Below, in pieces: positions 18,103 through 26,363 of a DNA stretch of 64,000 bases. The notes beneath the pieces were generated by a model that was not told where the DNA came from, ran no database searches, and worked only from the letters and a program-made list of their open reading frames with translations. The first letter of the stretch is position 1. The number at the start of each line of letters is the position of its first letter. The stretch is from the NCBI RefSeq assembly GCF_011516835.1, contig NZ_WOTB01000006.1, positions 124,001-188,000 of the forward strand, in the 5' to 3' direction. This DNA comes from Acetobacter musti (GTDB taxonomy: Bacteria; Pseudomonadota; Alphaproteobacteria; Acetobacterales; Acetobacteraceae). The position numbers and the translations under genes were made by a program.

Positions 18103-18864
18103 TCAAAGTGACTGTCCACCCGTCACCTCGATCCGCTGCCCGTTCACCCAGTGCATGTTCCCGGACAGAAGGGCCGCAACGGCCGCCCCAATGTCATCCG
18201 GCTGCCCCACACGCCCGAGAGGCGTGATCTCCGCGAGGCTTTTGTTGACCCCGGCGTCGTCGCGCACCAGCCCGCCGCCAAAATCCGAGGCAACCGCGCC
18301 AGGCGCCACCGCATTGACGGTAATGCGGCGCTCGCCCAGTTCCTTCGCCATGTAAAGCGAGATCACTTCGGTCGCCCCTTTCATCGCCGAATAGGGACCA
18401 TGATCCGGCAGGTAAAAGCGTGTGGCCGCCGAAGTGATGTTGAGAATACGTCCGCCATCACAGATCAGCGGCAGAAGGGCCACAGTCAGCAGATACGGTC
18501 CCTTGAAGTGAATGTTGTACTGATTGTCGAGCTGTTCAGGTGTCGCGGCGTCAAAACGGGTATGAATGATATTCCCCGCATTCTGCACAATATATTTCAG
18601 CGCAGACCCGGCAAACTCCCCGTCAAGGAGCCTCCTGACCTGCGCGATGAAGGCCGCAAAAGTGGTATGATCTGAAATATCCAGTTTCAGCATCCGCAGT
18701 TTCGCGCCGTCATTGCTGAGCGCCGCCTCCGCCGCCTTAGCCTCGGCTTCATTGGTGTGATACGTGCCGATCACATCGATGCCCGCCGCAATCAGATATT
18801 TTGCGATACTGTAACCGATCCCGCGATTGGCGCCCGTGACAAGGGCTGCGTGCTTCTGGTTCAT
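18103..18864 (-). CDS. Short-chain dehydrogenase/reductase
   Basis: 253-residue NAD(P)-dependent oxidoreductase of the classical SDR family. Cofactor motif TGANRGIG at 10-17, NAG near 95-97, and the catalytic Ser144 or 145, Tyr158 (GPYSAMK) and Lys162. ITVNAVAPGAVASD follows as expected. Full length. It lies downstream of the TetR gene on the same strand and two operator-like motifs precede it (18931-18947 and 18974-18990). The substrate is not evident. Confidence 0.93.
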   Translation of the reverse strand: MNQKHAALVTGANRGIGYSIAKYLIAAGIDVIGTYHTNEAEAKAAEAALSNDGAKLRMLKLDISDHTTFAAFIAQVRRLLDGEFAGSALKYIVQNAGNIIHTRFDAATPEQLDNQYNIHFKGPYLLTVALLPLICDGGRILNITSAATRFYLPDHGPYSAMKGATEVISLYMAKELGERRITVNAVAPGAVASDFGGGLVRDDAGVNKSLAEITPLGRVGQPDDIGAAVAALLSGNMHWVNGQRIEVTGGQSL

Positions 18865-18930
18865 GACCGGTTTCCTCTGACGAAATGTGTAAGGAACAGG
18901 CTGACAGGAAAAGCCGGCCCGACTTAAAGA

Positions 18931-18947
18931 CCACTCGATACATAAAT
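18931..18947 (-). promoter_or_regulatory. Operator-like motif E upstream of the SDR gene
   Basis: On the minus strand it reads ATGTATCG followed by AGTGGTC, matching the ATGTATCGGT-type motif found at six other places between 18.9 and 20.7 kb. Located 66 bp before the SDR start. Likely target of the TetR protein encoded at 19010. Confidence 0.5.
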
Positions 18948-18973
18948 AGGGCAGATCATCCCGTCAATGAATT

Positions 18974-18990
18974 ACGGACCAACCGATACA
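18974..18990 (-). promoter_or_regulatory. Operator-like motif F upstream of the SDR gene
   Basis: Minus-strand ATGTATCGG followed by TTGGTCCG, nearly the same as motif E 43 bp away and as motifs A and B at 20.4-20.5 kb. A pair of such sites before one gene suggests cooperative repression. Confidence 0.5.
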
Positions 18991-19009
18991 TATAATTCAG
19001 CAGAGCAGC

Positions 19010-19642
19010 TTATCTGCTGCGGGAAACACGCCCGGGTTTCACCGCGAAGCTGTCCCAGACCTGCATCAGCGTCGTAACAGCCGCATCCAGCTTCTTTGCC
19101 CTGTCGCCATCCCTGGCTTCGCAGGCCATGCCGTGAAGAAAAGTTGTCAGCAGGGTGGGCAACGTTTCGACAGCAGGCGAAGCCGCCAGCTCCCCGTCTG
19201 CCACGGCCCGCTCCACGCAGGCTCTGATGCCCTTCCGGCTGCGCTCCCGCTCGGCGGCCAGAAGGGCCTGCACGGGCTGGTTTTCAGGCGAGCAGTTGCA
19301 GGCCCCCAGCACAATCAGGCAGCCCGTGGGATGCGAACGGGTCGTCTGCATCCGGGCGGAGCGTCGCAAAGTCTGTTCGATGGCGTCACGCGGCGCGAGC
19401 GTCTCATCCCACAGCGGCGCCATCACCTGTCCATAGGTTGCCAGATAACGCTGCACGACTTCGCGAAACAGCGCTTCCTTCGACCCGAACGCGGCGTAGA
19501 AACTCGCCGGCGAAATGTCGCCCATGCAGGCCTTGAGCTGATTCAGAGAGGTCGGCTCATAACCCTGCGTCCAGAACAGCGTCAGCGCGGCATCCAGCGC
19601 CCTGTCCCGATCGAACTCACGGGGCCGTCCTGTCCGCGCCAT
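19010..19642 (-). CDS. TetR-family transcriptional regulator
   Basis: 210-residue regulator. The N-terminal helix-turn-helix is typical: ALTLFWTQGYEPTSLNQLKACMG then ISPASFYAAFGSKEALFREVVQRYL (about 19-66). The C-terminal domain (GCLIVLGACNCSP and AVADGELAAS) matches the TetR_C branch that includes E. coli BdcR/YjgJ. It sits between two dehydrogenase genes on the same strand, with an operator-like motif 30-50 bp before its own start, so it probably represses itself and the surrounding genes. The inducer is unknown. Confidence 0.92.
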   Translation of the reverse strand: MARTGRPREFDRDRALDAALTLFWTQGYEPTSLNQLKACMGDISPASFYAAFGSKEALFREVVQRYLATYGQVMAPLWDETLAPRDAIEQTLRRSARMQTTRSHPTGCLIVLGACNCSPENQPVQALLAAERERSRKGIRACVERAVADGELAASPAVETLPTLLTTFLHGMACEARDGDRAKKLDAAVTTLMQVWDSFAVKPGRVSRSR

Positions 19643-19671
19643 ACAGTGTCTCCGTCCATGTAAGAATTTTT

Positions 19672-19692
19672 CTATACTAATCGGTCCGGAAG
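19672..19692. promoter_or_regulatory. Operator-like motif G before the TetR gene
   Basis: CTATACTAATCGGTCCGGAAG contains the ATCGGTC core of motifs A and B next to an AT-rich half. It lies 30 bp upstream of the TetR start codon, a usual place for autorepression. Weaker match than A, B, E and F. Confidence 0.35.
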
Positions 19693-19719
19693 TAGATTGC
19701 CAGCATTACGCACTCAGCA

Positions 19720-20433
19720 TTACGCACTCCAGCCGCCATCAATGGTCTGCATGGCCCCGGTAATGCCGCGCGCCGACTGCCCGGCCAGAAACGAGACATA
19801 GGCCGCAACATCATCCGCGGAACCATGTTCCTTTATGGCCATGACGCTGTGCATGAGACCGGCCTCAGGGCCATCGGCCGGATTCATGTCCGTATCCGTC
19901 GGTCCCGGCTGGATGACATTGACCGTGATATGACGCTCCCCAAAATCCCGCGCCAGGCCCCGCACCATGCTTTGCAGCGCGGATTTCGTCATGCTGTAGG
20001 CCGCCAGCCCCTTAAAGGGCACCCTGTTCGCATTCGCGGAGCCGATCAGAATGATCCGGCCCCCGTCCGGCATGGAACGGGCCGCTTCAACCGAGCAATG
20101 CCAGGCGGCGCGAATGTTGATATCGATCATGCGATCGACATCGTCAGGATCGAGCGTCAGCGGATCTCCGGCAATGCAGATCCCGGCGTTGAAGACAAAG
20201 ATGTCGATGGGCCCGGCATCGCGCGTAGCCGCAAGAATTGCGGAACGGTCGGTTGCATCCGCCTGAACCGCTTCCGCCCCGCTCTCGCGGGCAAGGTCCT
20301 CCGCCTTTATGCGCGACCCGGCCCATGTGAAGCGCACGGACGCCCCTTCGCTGGCCAGACGCCTGACGATCGCGGCCCCGATCCCCCGGCTGCCGCCGAT
20401 GACGAAGGCTTTTTTGCCCAAAAAATCAGCCAT
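19720..20433 (-). CDS. bdcA: BdcA-like short-chain dehydrogenase
   Basis: 237-residue SDR very close in pattern to E. coli BdcA (YjgI), a biofilm-dispersal protein reported to bind cyclic-di-GMP: VIGGSRGIGAAIVRRL at 11-26, NAG at 82-84, SVEAARSMPDGGRI, LAAYSMTKSALQSM with Tyr146 and Lys150, and QPGPTDTDMNPADGP. In E. coli the gene neighbours the TetR regulator bdcR, and here a TetR gene follows 77 bp downstream. Catalytic residues are intact, so it may be a working reductase. AGGGAGG precedes the start. A perfect inverted repeat lies 16 bp upstream. Confidence 0.88.
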   Translation of the reverse strand: MADFLGKKAFVIGGSRGIGAAIVRRLASEGASVRFTWAGSRIKAEDLARESGAEAVQADATDRSAILAATRDAGPIDIFVFNAGICIAGDPLTLDPDDVDRMIDINIRAAWHCSVEAARSMPDGGRIILIGSANANRVPFKGLAAYSMTKSALQSMVRGLARDFGERHITVNVIQPGPTDTDMNPADGPEAGLMHSVMAIKEHGSADDVAAYVSFLAGQSARGITGAMQTIDGGWSA

Positions 20434-20448
20434 GTCGCATTCCTCCCT

Positions 20449-20472
20449 GTTCTGTATCGGTCAATACAGAAC
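20449..20472. promoter_or_regulatory. Perfect palindromic operator A before bdcA
   Basis: GTTCTGTAT, six bases (CGGTCA), ATACAGAAC: a 9-bp perfect inverted repeat centred 27 bp upstream of the bdcA start codon. The core matches motifs B-G and is the best candidate operator for the TetR protein. Confidence 0.65.
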
Positions 20473-20499
20473 AGAAAGCTGTCGGCAGACAAGCGAATT

Positions 20500-20517
20500 C
20501 CATATCGACCGATACGG
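20500..20517. promoter_or_regulatory. Operator-like motif B
   Basis: CCATATCG, AC, CGATACGG: an imperfect 8-bp inverted repeat (one mismatch) in the divergent region between bdcA and the MFS gene. Shares TATCGGTCGATA-type core with motif A. Confidence 0.6.
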
Positions 20518-20609
20518 AAAATGGCTTCACCTGCCCGGTTTGTCAGAAACTGAATGACCGCTCAGCCTGGTCCACGCAGTGCTGTTTCCCTCCTCCGATC
20601 AGCAGGCTT

Positions 20610-20627
20610 CCATACCGACCGTTCCAG
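20610..20627. promoter_or_regulatory. Operator-like motif C
   Basis: CCATACCGACCGTTCCAG followed by AAA; 17 of 21 bases match motif B and its flank. Lies 68 bp before the MFS start. Confidence 0.5.
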
Positions 20628-20661
20628 AAATGTGTTGCCTGAACATTCAGCACCCGTATAT

Positions 20662-20679
20662 CTGTATCGTTCGTTCCAT
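20662..20679. promoter_or_regulatory. Operator-like motif D next to the MFS start
   Basis: CTGTATCGTTCGTTCCAT: one half matches motif A (CTGTATCG), the other matches motif C (CGTTCCA). It ends 16 bp before the MFS ATG, mirroring motif A before bdcA. Confidence 0.5.
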
Positions 20680-20694
20680 TTATGTGAGTTCCGG

Positions 20695-21906
20695 ATGACC
20701 GAAAATCAGCGCCTCCCGTCAGAAGACCGCCTGCCGGTCGCCGGTCTGCTGGCTCTCGCCATGACCGGTTTCCTCTGCATCATGACGGAGACGCTGCCTG
20801 CCGGCCTCCTGCCGGAGATCAGCGCGGGCCTGCATGTGCCCGCCGCCTTTGCAGGGCAGATGGTGACGGCTTACGCCGTGGGCTCCCTGAGCGCGGCCAT
20901 CCCGCTCACGCTCGTCACACAAAGATGGCGACGACGGGCGGTGCTGCTTCTGGCGATCATCGGCTTCCTGGTCTTCAATTCCGTCACGGCCCTTTCACCG
21001 GATTACTGGCTGATACTCGCAGCGCGTTACTGCGCGGGAGCCGCCGCCGGCCTGGCCTGGGCCCTTCTGGCGGGATATGCGCGCCGGATGGTGACGCGTG
21101 ACCAGCAGGGCCGGGCGCTGGCCATCGCCATGGTGGGCACGCCCATCGCGCTGTCCCTTGGTGTCCCGGCCGGCACCTGGCTGGGCGCCGCGCTGGGATG
21201 GCGGCTGGCCTTCGGGATGATGTCGGTCTTTACCCTTCTGCTGACCGGCTGGGTGCTGGCGACAGTGCCGGATTTTCCGGGAGCGTCTCATACAGAACGC
21301 CTGCCGTTCCGGCATGTTCTGACAACACCGGGAGTCCGGCCCGTTCTGGGTGTCGTCATCGCCTGGATGCTCGCACACAATATTCTCTACACCTATATCG
21401 TGCCGTTCCTTGTCCCATCGGGACTGGCGGGAAAAGCGGACCTTGTGCTGCTGGTTTTCGGCGTCGCCGCACTGGGCGGGATCGGACTGACGGGAAAGCT
21501 GGTGGACCACGCGCTGCGTGCCGCCGTTCTGGTCAGCCTGGCGATCTTCGCGGCGGTCTGCGTCGCTTTCACCACCGGCGCGAACTCTCCCGCCGTCATC
21601 TGGACGGGCGTGACCATCTGGGGACTGACGTTCGGCGGAGCCGCGACGTTGCTGCAGACCGCCCTGGCGGATGCGGCAGGGCAGGGGGCGGACGTAGCGC
21701 TGTCCATGAATGTCGTGGCCTGGAACAGCGCCATTGCCGGCGGCGGCCTTCTGGGCGGCGCTCTGCTGAATCTGTGGGGCGCCGCCTCTTTTCCATGGGC
21801 CATGATTCTTCTTCTGGCCTGCGGCTTCAGCATTGCATGGCAGGCGCGCTCACATGGTTTTCCGTCAGGTCATCGCCTTTCGCAGCGATATTCGGAAATT
21901 CTGTAA
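20695..21906 (+). CDS. MFS drug/sugar efflux transporter (DHA1, AraJ/SotB-like)
   Basis: 403-residue inner-membrane exporter with 12 predicted helices. First-helix pattern LALAMTGFLCIMTETLPAGLLPEIS and the loop MVTAYAVGSLSAAIPLTLVTQRWRRR (motif A region) are typical of the DHA1 branch with AraJ, YdhP and SotB. The frame is open from 20554, but the ATG at 20695 is where similarity-like sequence begins and where the operator motifs end. Divergent from bdcA with four operator-like motifs between them. Efflux substrate unknown. Confidence 0.9.
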   Translation: MTENQRLPSEDRLPVAGLLALAMTGFLCIMTETLPAGLLPEISAGLHVPAAFAGQMVTAYAVGSLSAAIPLTLVTQRWRRRAVLLLAIIGFLVFNSVTALSPDYWLILAARYCAGAAAGLAWALLAGYARRMVTRDQQGRALAIAMVGTPIALSLGVPAGTWLGAALGWRLAFGMMSVFTLLLTGWVLATVPDFPGASHTERLPFRHVLTTPGVRPVLGVVIAWMLAHNILYTYIVPFLVPSGLAGKADLVLLVFGVAALGGIGLTGKLVDHALRAAVLVSLAIFAAVCVAFTTGANSPAVIWTGVTIWGLTFGGAATLLQTALADAAGQGADVALSMNVVAWNSAIAGGGLLGGALLNLWGAASFPWAMILLLACGFSIAWQARSHGFPSGHRLSQRYSEIL

Positions 21907-22623
21907 TTTTTCCAAAACGGAAGCGCGCCGGAACTGCTGAAAACCATATCCCTGAGAAGACCGGCTGTTCGGCACATACCCGGACACACGAGGTCAAAAG
22001 AGTCAGGCCGGGCACTGACCTGGCGTGACACCCGAAGCTGCCGACCCTCTCAGGCTCCTCAACCGCGAAAACCGTGAACCTCGAAAGGCGAATGGGACCT
22101 TCCATAAAACCCCGATTCAATCCCGCCCATATCCGTTTTTCCACGAGCTTATATCTGACGCGGACGTTCTGAGTCCCCGGCCATACCGGCCCCAAAAATC
22201 ACCCCGGAAAACATTCCGACCTCAAACCGAAAACGCCCATAACTCTCTGGAATCCCGATCGTCCCCAAACCCGGTCAACCCCCGTCCGGCAAAATAAATT
22301 CCTCCCGCCAGCCGCCAGAGACAGGCTCTTTTCCCTGTCACCCTCAACCGGAGCCCGTCCCATGCCATCCCGCCACCAGCCTCAGCTCATCCCCGCCAGA
22401 CCCCTCCGCCAGACCTTGCCGGACCGCCCCGACGCTGCCCTCTGAAACAATCCGTGATCCCACGAAGAAATACCCCCGACCCATCTGGAAAACCCGGACA
22501 GGAAAAACCCGTTTTTTCACCCGTGAGGTCTCGCCGCCTCCCGCCCGATCCGATAGAGGTACAAACCTCTTTCCCGACATGGGGCAGGCACCCCGCTCAG
22601 GCTGTGCTATCCTCCCCGCCACC
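21907..22623. other. 717-bp region without a convincing gene
   Basis: The plus strand is strikingly C-rich and G-poor from about 22020 to 22560. Short open frames exist on both strands (for example 22025-22297 plus, 22344-22655 minus) but have no ribosome site, no recognisable domain and one overlaps the metG start. I see no repeat array or RNA fold I can name. It should hold the metG promoter. Confidence 0.5.
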
Positions 22624-24210
22624 ATGATGACCGCCACCACGACCAGGGACACCACGCGCGATATGACCGGCCGCTTCTACGTCACGACCCCGATCTACTA
22701 TGTGAACGGCGCGCCCCATATCGGCCATGCCTACACCTCGATCGCCGCCGATATCGTCGCCCGCTTCAACCGGCTCGCCGGAAAGGACGTGTTCTTCCTG
22801 ACCGGAACGGATGAGCACGGACAGAAAGTCGAGCAGGCCGCCCAGGCCGCCGGCGAGGAACCGCAGGCCTTCACCGACCGCATCTCCGCCGAGTTCCGCG
22901 CCGTCGCCGACGCGATGGACATCTCCTATGACGACTTCATCCGCACCACCGAACCGCGTCACAAAACCGGCGCCCAGGCCCTATGGGAAAAAGTGGCCGC
23001 CAACGGCGACATCTATCTCGGCGCTTACGAAGGCTGGTACGCCCTGCGCGACGAAGCCTTTTACAACGAAGACGAAATCACCATCCGCCCGGATGGCACC
23101 AAAGTCGCCCCGACCGGCGCCCCGGTCGAATGGATGCGCGAGCCGTCCTACTTCTTCAAACTCTCCGAATACCAGGACCGCCTGCTCGAACTCTACGAAA
23201 AACATCCCGAATTCATCGGTCCCGCCGGCCGTCGCAACGAGATCGTCAGTTTCGTAAAGCAGGGCCTGCGCGACCTCTCCATCAGCCGCACCAGCTTTCG
23301 CTGGGGCGTTCCGGTTCCGGGCGACGCTGACCACGTCATGTATGTGTGGTTCGATGCGCTGGCCAATTACCTGACCGCCCTCGGCTACCCGGATCAGAAC
23401 GCGCCGCGCATGGCTTTCTGGCCCGCGAACCTGCACATCGTCGGCAAGGACATCGCCCGCTTCCACACTGTTTACTGGCCCGCTTTCCTGATGGCCGCCG
23501 GGATCGACCTGCCGCACATGGTCTTCTCCAATGGCTGGTGGACCGTCGAAGGCGAGAAGATGAGCAAGTCGCTCGGAAACGTCATCGACCCGCGCGACCT
23601 CGTCGCCGAATTCGGCCTTGATCCGGTTCGCTTCTTCCTGATGCGCGAAGTCCCGTTCGGCGGCGATTCCGATCTCTCCCGCCGCTCGCTGATCAACCGC
23701 ATGAACGTCGAACTCGCTAATGATCTCGGTAATCTCGGCCAGCGCACCCTGTCGCTGATCGCCCGCAACTGCGGCGGCGAACTGCCCGCCCAGGCGGTCC
23801 GCACGGAGGAGGACAACCATCTCCTCGCCCAGGCCACGCTTCTGCCCGACATCATGACACAGCAGATCGGTCGCGTGGCCCTGACCGAAGCGCTGGAAGA
23901 AGTCTGGAAACTGATCCGCGCCTGCAACGCCTATATCGACCACCAGGCGCCATGGGCGCTGAAAAAGACCGACCCGGAGCGGATGGCCGCCGTCCTGCGT
24001 GTCCTCGCCGACGCCCTGCGCACCATCGCCACCGTGCTTCAGCCCTATATGCCCGGCAGCATGGACCGCATGCTGACCCAGCTCGGCGCCGAACCCGGTG
24101 AGCGCAGTTTCGCCGCCCTGGAAACGCCACTTCCCGCCGGTCGCGCCTTGCCGAGACCGGAAGGCATCTTCCCCCGTTTCGTCGAGCCGGAAGCCGGGGA
24201 CGCAAAATGA
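22624..24210 (+). CDS. metG: Methionyl-tRNA synthetase
   Basis: Class I aminoacyl-tRNA synthetase charging tRNA-Met. HIGH signature at 32-35 (NGAPHIGHAYTS) and KMSKS at 312-316. The zinc-knuckle cysteines of the E. coli enzyme are missing and the connective peptide is short (EGWYALRDEAFYNEDEI), as in the alphaproteobacterial type; there is also no C-terminal tRNA-binding domain. About 528 residues from ATG 22624; ATG 22663 (MTGRFYVTTPIYYVN) is an equally plausible start since neither has a clear ribosome site. Its stop overlaps tatD by four bases. Confidence 0.96.
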   Translation: MMTATTTRDTTRDMTGRFYVTTPIYYVNGAPHIGHAYTSIAADIVARFNRLAGKDVFFLTGTDEHGQKVEQAAQAAGEEPQAFTDRISAEFRAVADAMDISYDDFIRTTEPRHKTGAQALWEKVAANGDIYLGAYEGWYALRDEAFYNEDEITIRPDGTKVAPTGAPVEWMREPSYFFKLSEYQDRLLELYEKHPEFIGPAGRRNEIVSFVKQGLRDLSISRTSFRWGVPVPGDADHVMYVWFDALANYLTALGYPDQNAPRMAFWPANLHIVGKDIARFHTVYWPAFLMAAGIDLPHMVFSNGWWTVEGEKMSKSLGNVIDPRDLVAEFGLDPVRFFLMREVPFGGDSDLSRRSLINRMNVELANDLGNLGQRTLSLIARNCGGELPAQAVRTEEDNHLLAQATLLPDIMTQQIGRVALTEALEEVWKLIRACNAYIDHQAPWALKKTDPERMAAVLRVLADALRTIATVLQPYMPGSMDRMLTQLGAEPGERSFAALETPLPAGRALPRPEGIFPRFVEPEAGDAK

Positions 24211-24998
24211 CTGGGCTGATCGACACCCACTGCCATCTCGATCATTTCTCCGCTGAGGAAATGCCGGATCTGCTCGACCGTGCCCGTGAGTTCGAGCTGG
24301 AAGGCATGGTCACCATCGGCACACGGCTGTCACGCCAGGCCGAGCAGAAAGCCCTGACGCAATATTCGCGTCCGGATCTGACAATCTGGTGCGCGATCGG
24401 CACCCATCCCGACCATGTGGATGAAGAAGGCGTGCCGGAAGCAGAGGATATCGCGATCCTCACGGAAGAACCCGAGGTCATCGCCATCGGCGAATCCGGC
24501 CTCGACTACTTCCATGGCGCGGAAGATATCCGCCCGACGCAGCAGGCCAGCTTTCGCGCTCATATCCATGCGGCCCGCCTGACCGGTCTGCCACTGGCCA
24601 TCCACGCCCGCCAGGCCGACGAGGATATCGCCGCGATCCTGCAGGAAGAAACTGCGGAGCGCGGCGCCTTTCCGTTTCTGCTTCACTGCTTCGCTTCCGG
24701 TCCGGATCTGGCAAAAGCGGCGCTGTTACTGGGCGGCTATCTCAGCTTCTCCGGTATCGTGACCTTCCCGCGCTCTACCGAACTGCGTGAGATCGCCGCT
24801 CAGGTACCCCTGGATCGTATTCTCGTGGAGACGGATTCTCCTTTCCTCGCCCCGGTCCCTCGCCGCGGAAAGCGCAACGAACCCGGTTATACCTCCTACA
24901 CAGCCGGCGTTGTCGCGGAACTGCATGGCCTCGAACAAGAGGCCTTCGCAGAGACTACAACGGCAAACTTCCACCGGCTGTTCACAAAGGCCGGGTGA
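24207..24998 (+). CDS. tatD: TatD-family metal-dependent hydrolase/DNase
   Basis: 263-residue TIM-barrel hydrolase. Metal ligands are visible: DTHCHLDH at 5-12, Glu in AIGESGLDYF near 95, the His of LAIHARQADED, HCFASG, and ETDSPFLAP near 209. TatD proteins are 3-prime to 5-prime exonucleases or D-aminoacyl-tRNA deacylases in various reports. The ATGA overlap with metG shows translational coupling, a conserved arrangement in many bacteria. Confidence 0.94.
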   Translation: MTGLIDTHCHLDHFSAEEMPDLLDRAREFELEGMVTIGTRLSRQAEQKALTQYSRPDLTIWCAIGTHPDHVDEEGVPEAEDIAILTEEPEVIAIGESGLDYFHGAEDIRPTQQASFRAHIHAARLTGLPLAIHARQADEDIAAILQEETAERGAFPFLLHCFASGPDLAKAALLLGGYLSFSGIVTFPRSTELREIAAQVPLDRILVETDSPFLAPVPRRGKRNEPGYTSYTAGVVAELHGLEQEAFAETTTANFHRLFTKAG

Positions 24999-25005
24999 CG
25001 AAACA

Positions 25006-25839
25006 ATGGAAGCCGGTACCCCGACCACCGACCTGCTGGAAATCACCGTCATGGGATGCGGCAGTTCCTCCGGCGTGCCACAAATCGGTGGACCCGACGG
25101 ACGCGGTGACTGGGGAAGCTGCGACCCGGCCGAACCGCGCAACCGGCGAACACGAACCTCCATTGTCATCCGGGCTCCGGATGATCGCCGACTGCTGGTC
25201 GATACCGGTCCGGATCTGCGCGAACAGCTTCTGGCAAACGGTATTCCGTACGCAGACGCGATATTTTATACGCACGAACATGCTGACCACATTGCCGGCC
25301 TGGACGATGTACGTCCGTTCAACTGGGCTCTGAGACGACCGATCGAAGCGTTTGGAACGGAACAGACAATAGCCGGAATCAGACAACGTTTCGATTATGC
25401 TTTCAGGCCATGGACGGATAACGCCTTTTTCCGCCCCGGTGTGGAAGCAAAACCCATCCTTCCCGGTGAACGGCTTTCCGTGATTGGCCTTGAACTCGAT
25501 GTATTCGAGCAGGATCACGGAAGAGTAACGTCTCTGGGCTTCCGCTGCGGCGGATTCGCCTACTGCACGGACGTCGTGAGACAGACGGACGATGTCCTCG
25601 CGATACTGGAAGGTGTCGACACCTGGATGGTGGACTGTCTCCAGTTCGGCCCGCATTCGGCACACGCCTGGCTGGAAAGGGTGCTGGAATGGGTAAGCTG
25701 TATCAAACCCAGGCGCACGATTCTCACGCATCTCGGACCATCTATGGACTGGGCGACAATGAAGCGTGACCTGCCATCGGGAATCGAACCGGCCTGGGAT
25801 GGAATGATCTTTACCGCACCGGGAGCCCTGGCCAGCTGA
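25006..25839 (+). CDS. Metallo-beta-lactamase fold hydrolase (PhnP-like)
   Basis: 277-residue cytoplasmic hydrolase with a complete metal site: THEHADH at 89-95, then TVMGCGSSSGVPQIG at the start, which is the usual opening of the PhnP/RNase Z-like phosphodiesterase branch, and ILTHLGPSMDW near the end. ATG at 25006 lies 7 bp after the tatD stop, so metG-tatD-this gene form one operon. Members of the branch act on cyclic phosphodiesters or as housekeeping phosphodiesterases; the exact substrate is unknown. Confidence 0.88.
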   Translation: MEAGTPTTDLLEITVMGCGSSSGVPQIGGPDGRGDWGSCDPAEPRNRRTRTSIVIRAPDDRRLLVDTGPDLREQLLANGIPYADAIFYTHEHADHIAGLDDVRPFNWALRRPIEAFGTEQTIAGIRQRFDYAFRPWTDNAFFRPGVEAKPILPGERLSVIGLELDVFEQDHGRVTSLGFRCGGFAYCTDVVRQTDDVLAILEGVDTWMVDCLQFGPHSAHAWLERVLEWVSCIKPRRTILTHLGPSMDWATMKRDLPSGIEPAWDGMIFTAPGALAS

Positions 25840-26363
25840 TCCTGTTTAAAGACCTGATTTAACGAGGATCGAATCGAAAATCTGGCGAATCTGCCATATT
25901 CTGCGCAAAGAGCCCCCGGGAGGCCTTCACATCCGTATGCTGGCAGCGGGGAGAATTACAACTGCCTCATGCAGTCAGTGTGGGGTTGATCTCAAATCCG
26001 GCCAACACACTGATTTTTAAAAAGAAAAAAGGCCCCGGGCTCATTTCATCCAACAATCCGCAACAGGCCGGTTTGCGATTTCTCTTGAAAAGGGCTGCCG
26101 GAGTTCGATAGCGTCATAAACAGGAAGGCGCCTCGGAACCGCGCTATTTGCCCGCTTTTTTCCGGAAAGGCAAGCTTTAATCCACTGTCAGCTTCTTCCC
26201 TTTAATGTTGGCGAAATCGTTCGTTACAAACCGGAGGTGAAGAGCTGCAGAGGGACGGGCATATTGCCAGAAGCCCATGCAGAGTGCGTGGGCGAGAGGA
26301 GCGGGTTTCAGAAAGGTAGGATTTAGCGGCTGTACGACTGATCTTTTTCGGAGAACTGTATTG
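25840..26363. other. 524-bp region upstream of prkA
   Basis: No convincing ORF. Holds a purine run (ttttaaaaagaaaaaaggcc near 26013-26032) and presumably the promoter of the prkA operon. I looked for -24/-12 (sigma-54) and heat-shock type promoters and found no good match. The prkA reading frame is open back to 26277 but without a ribosome site there. Confidence 0.5.

Noticed and set aside
18072..18119. GTG start for the SRPBCC protein overlapping the SDR gene
   Set aside because: ATG 18071 has a better ribosome site and begins right at the conserved fold.
22025..22297. 90-codon open frame in the spacer before metG
   Set aside because: Strange amino acid make-up (Pro, Arg, Asn) that mirrors the C-rich base composition; no ribosome site or domain.
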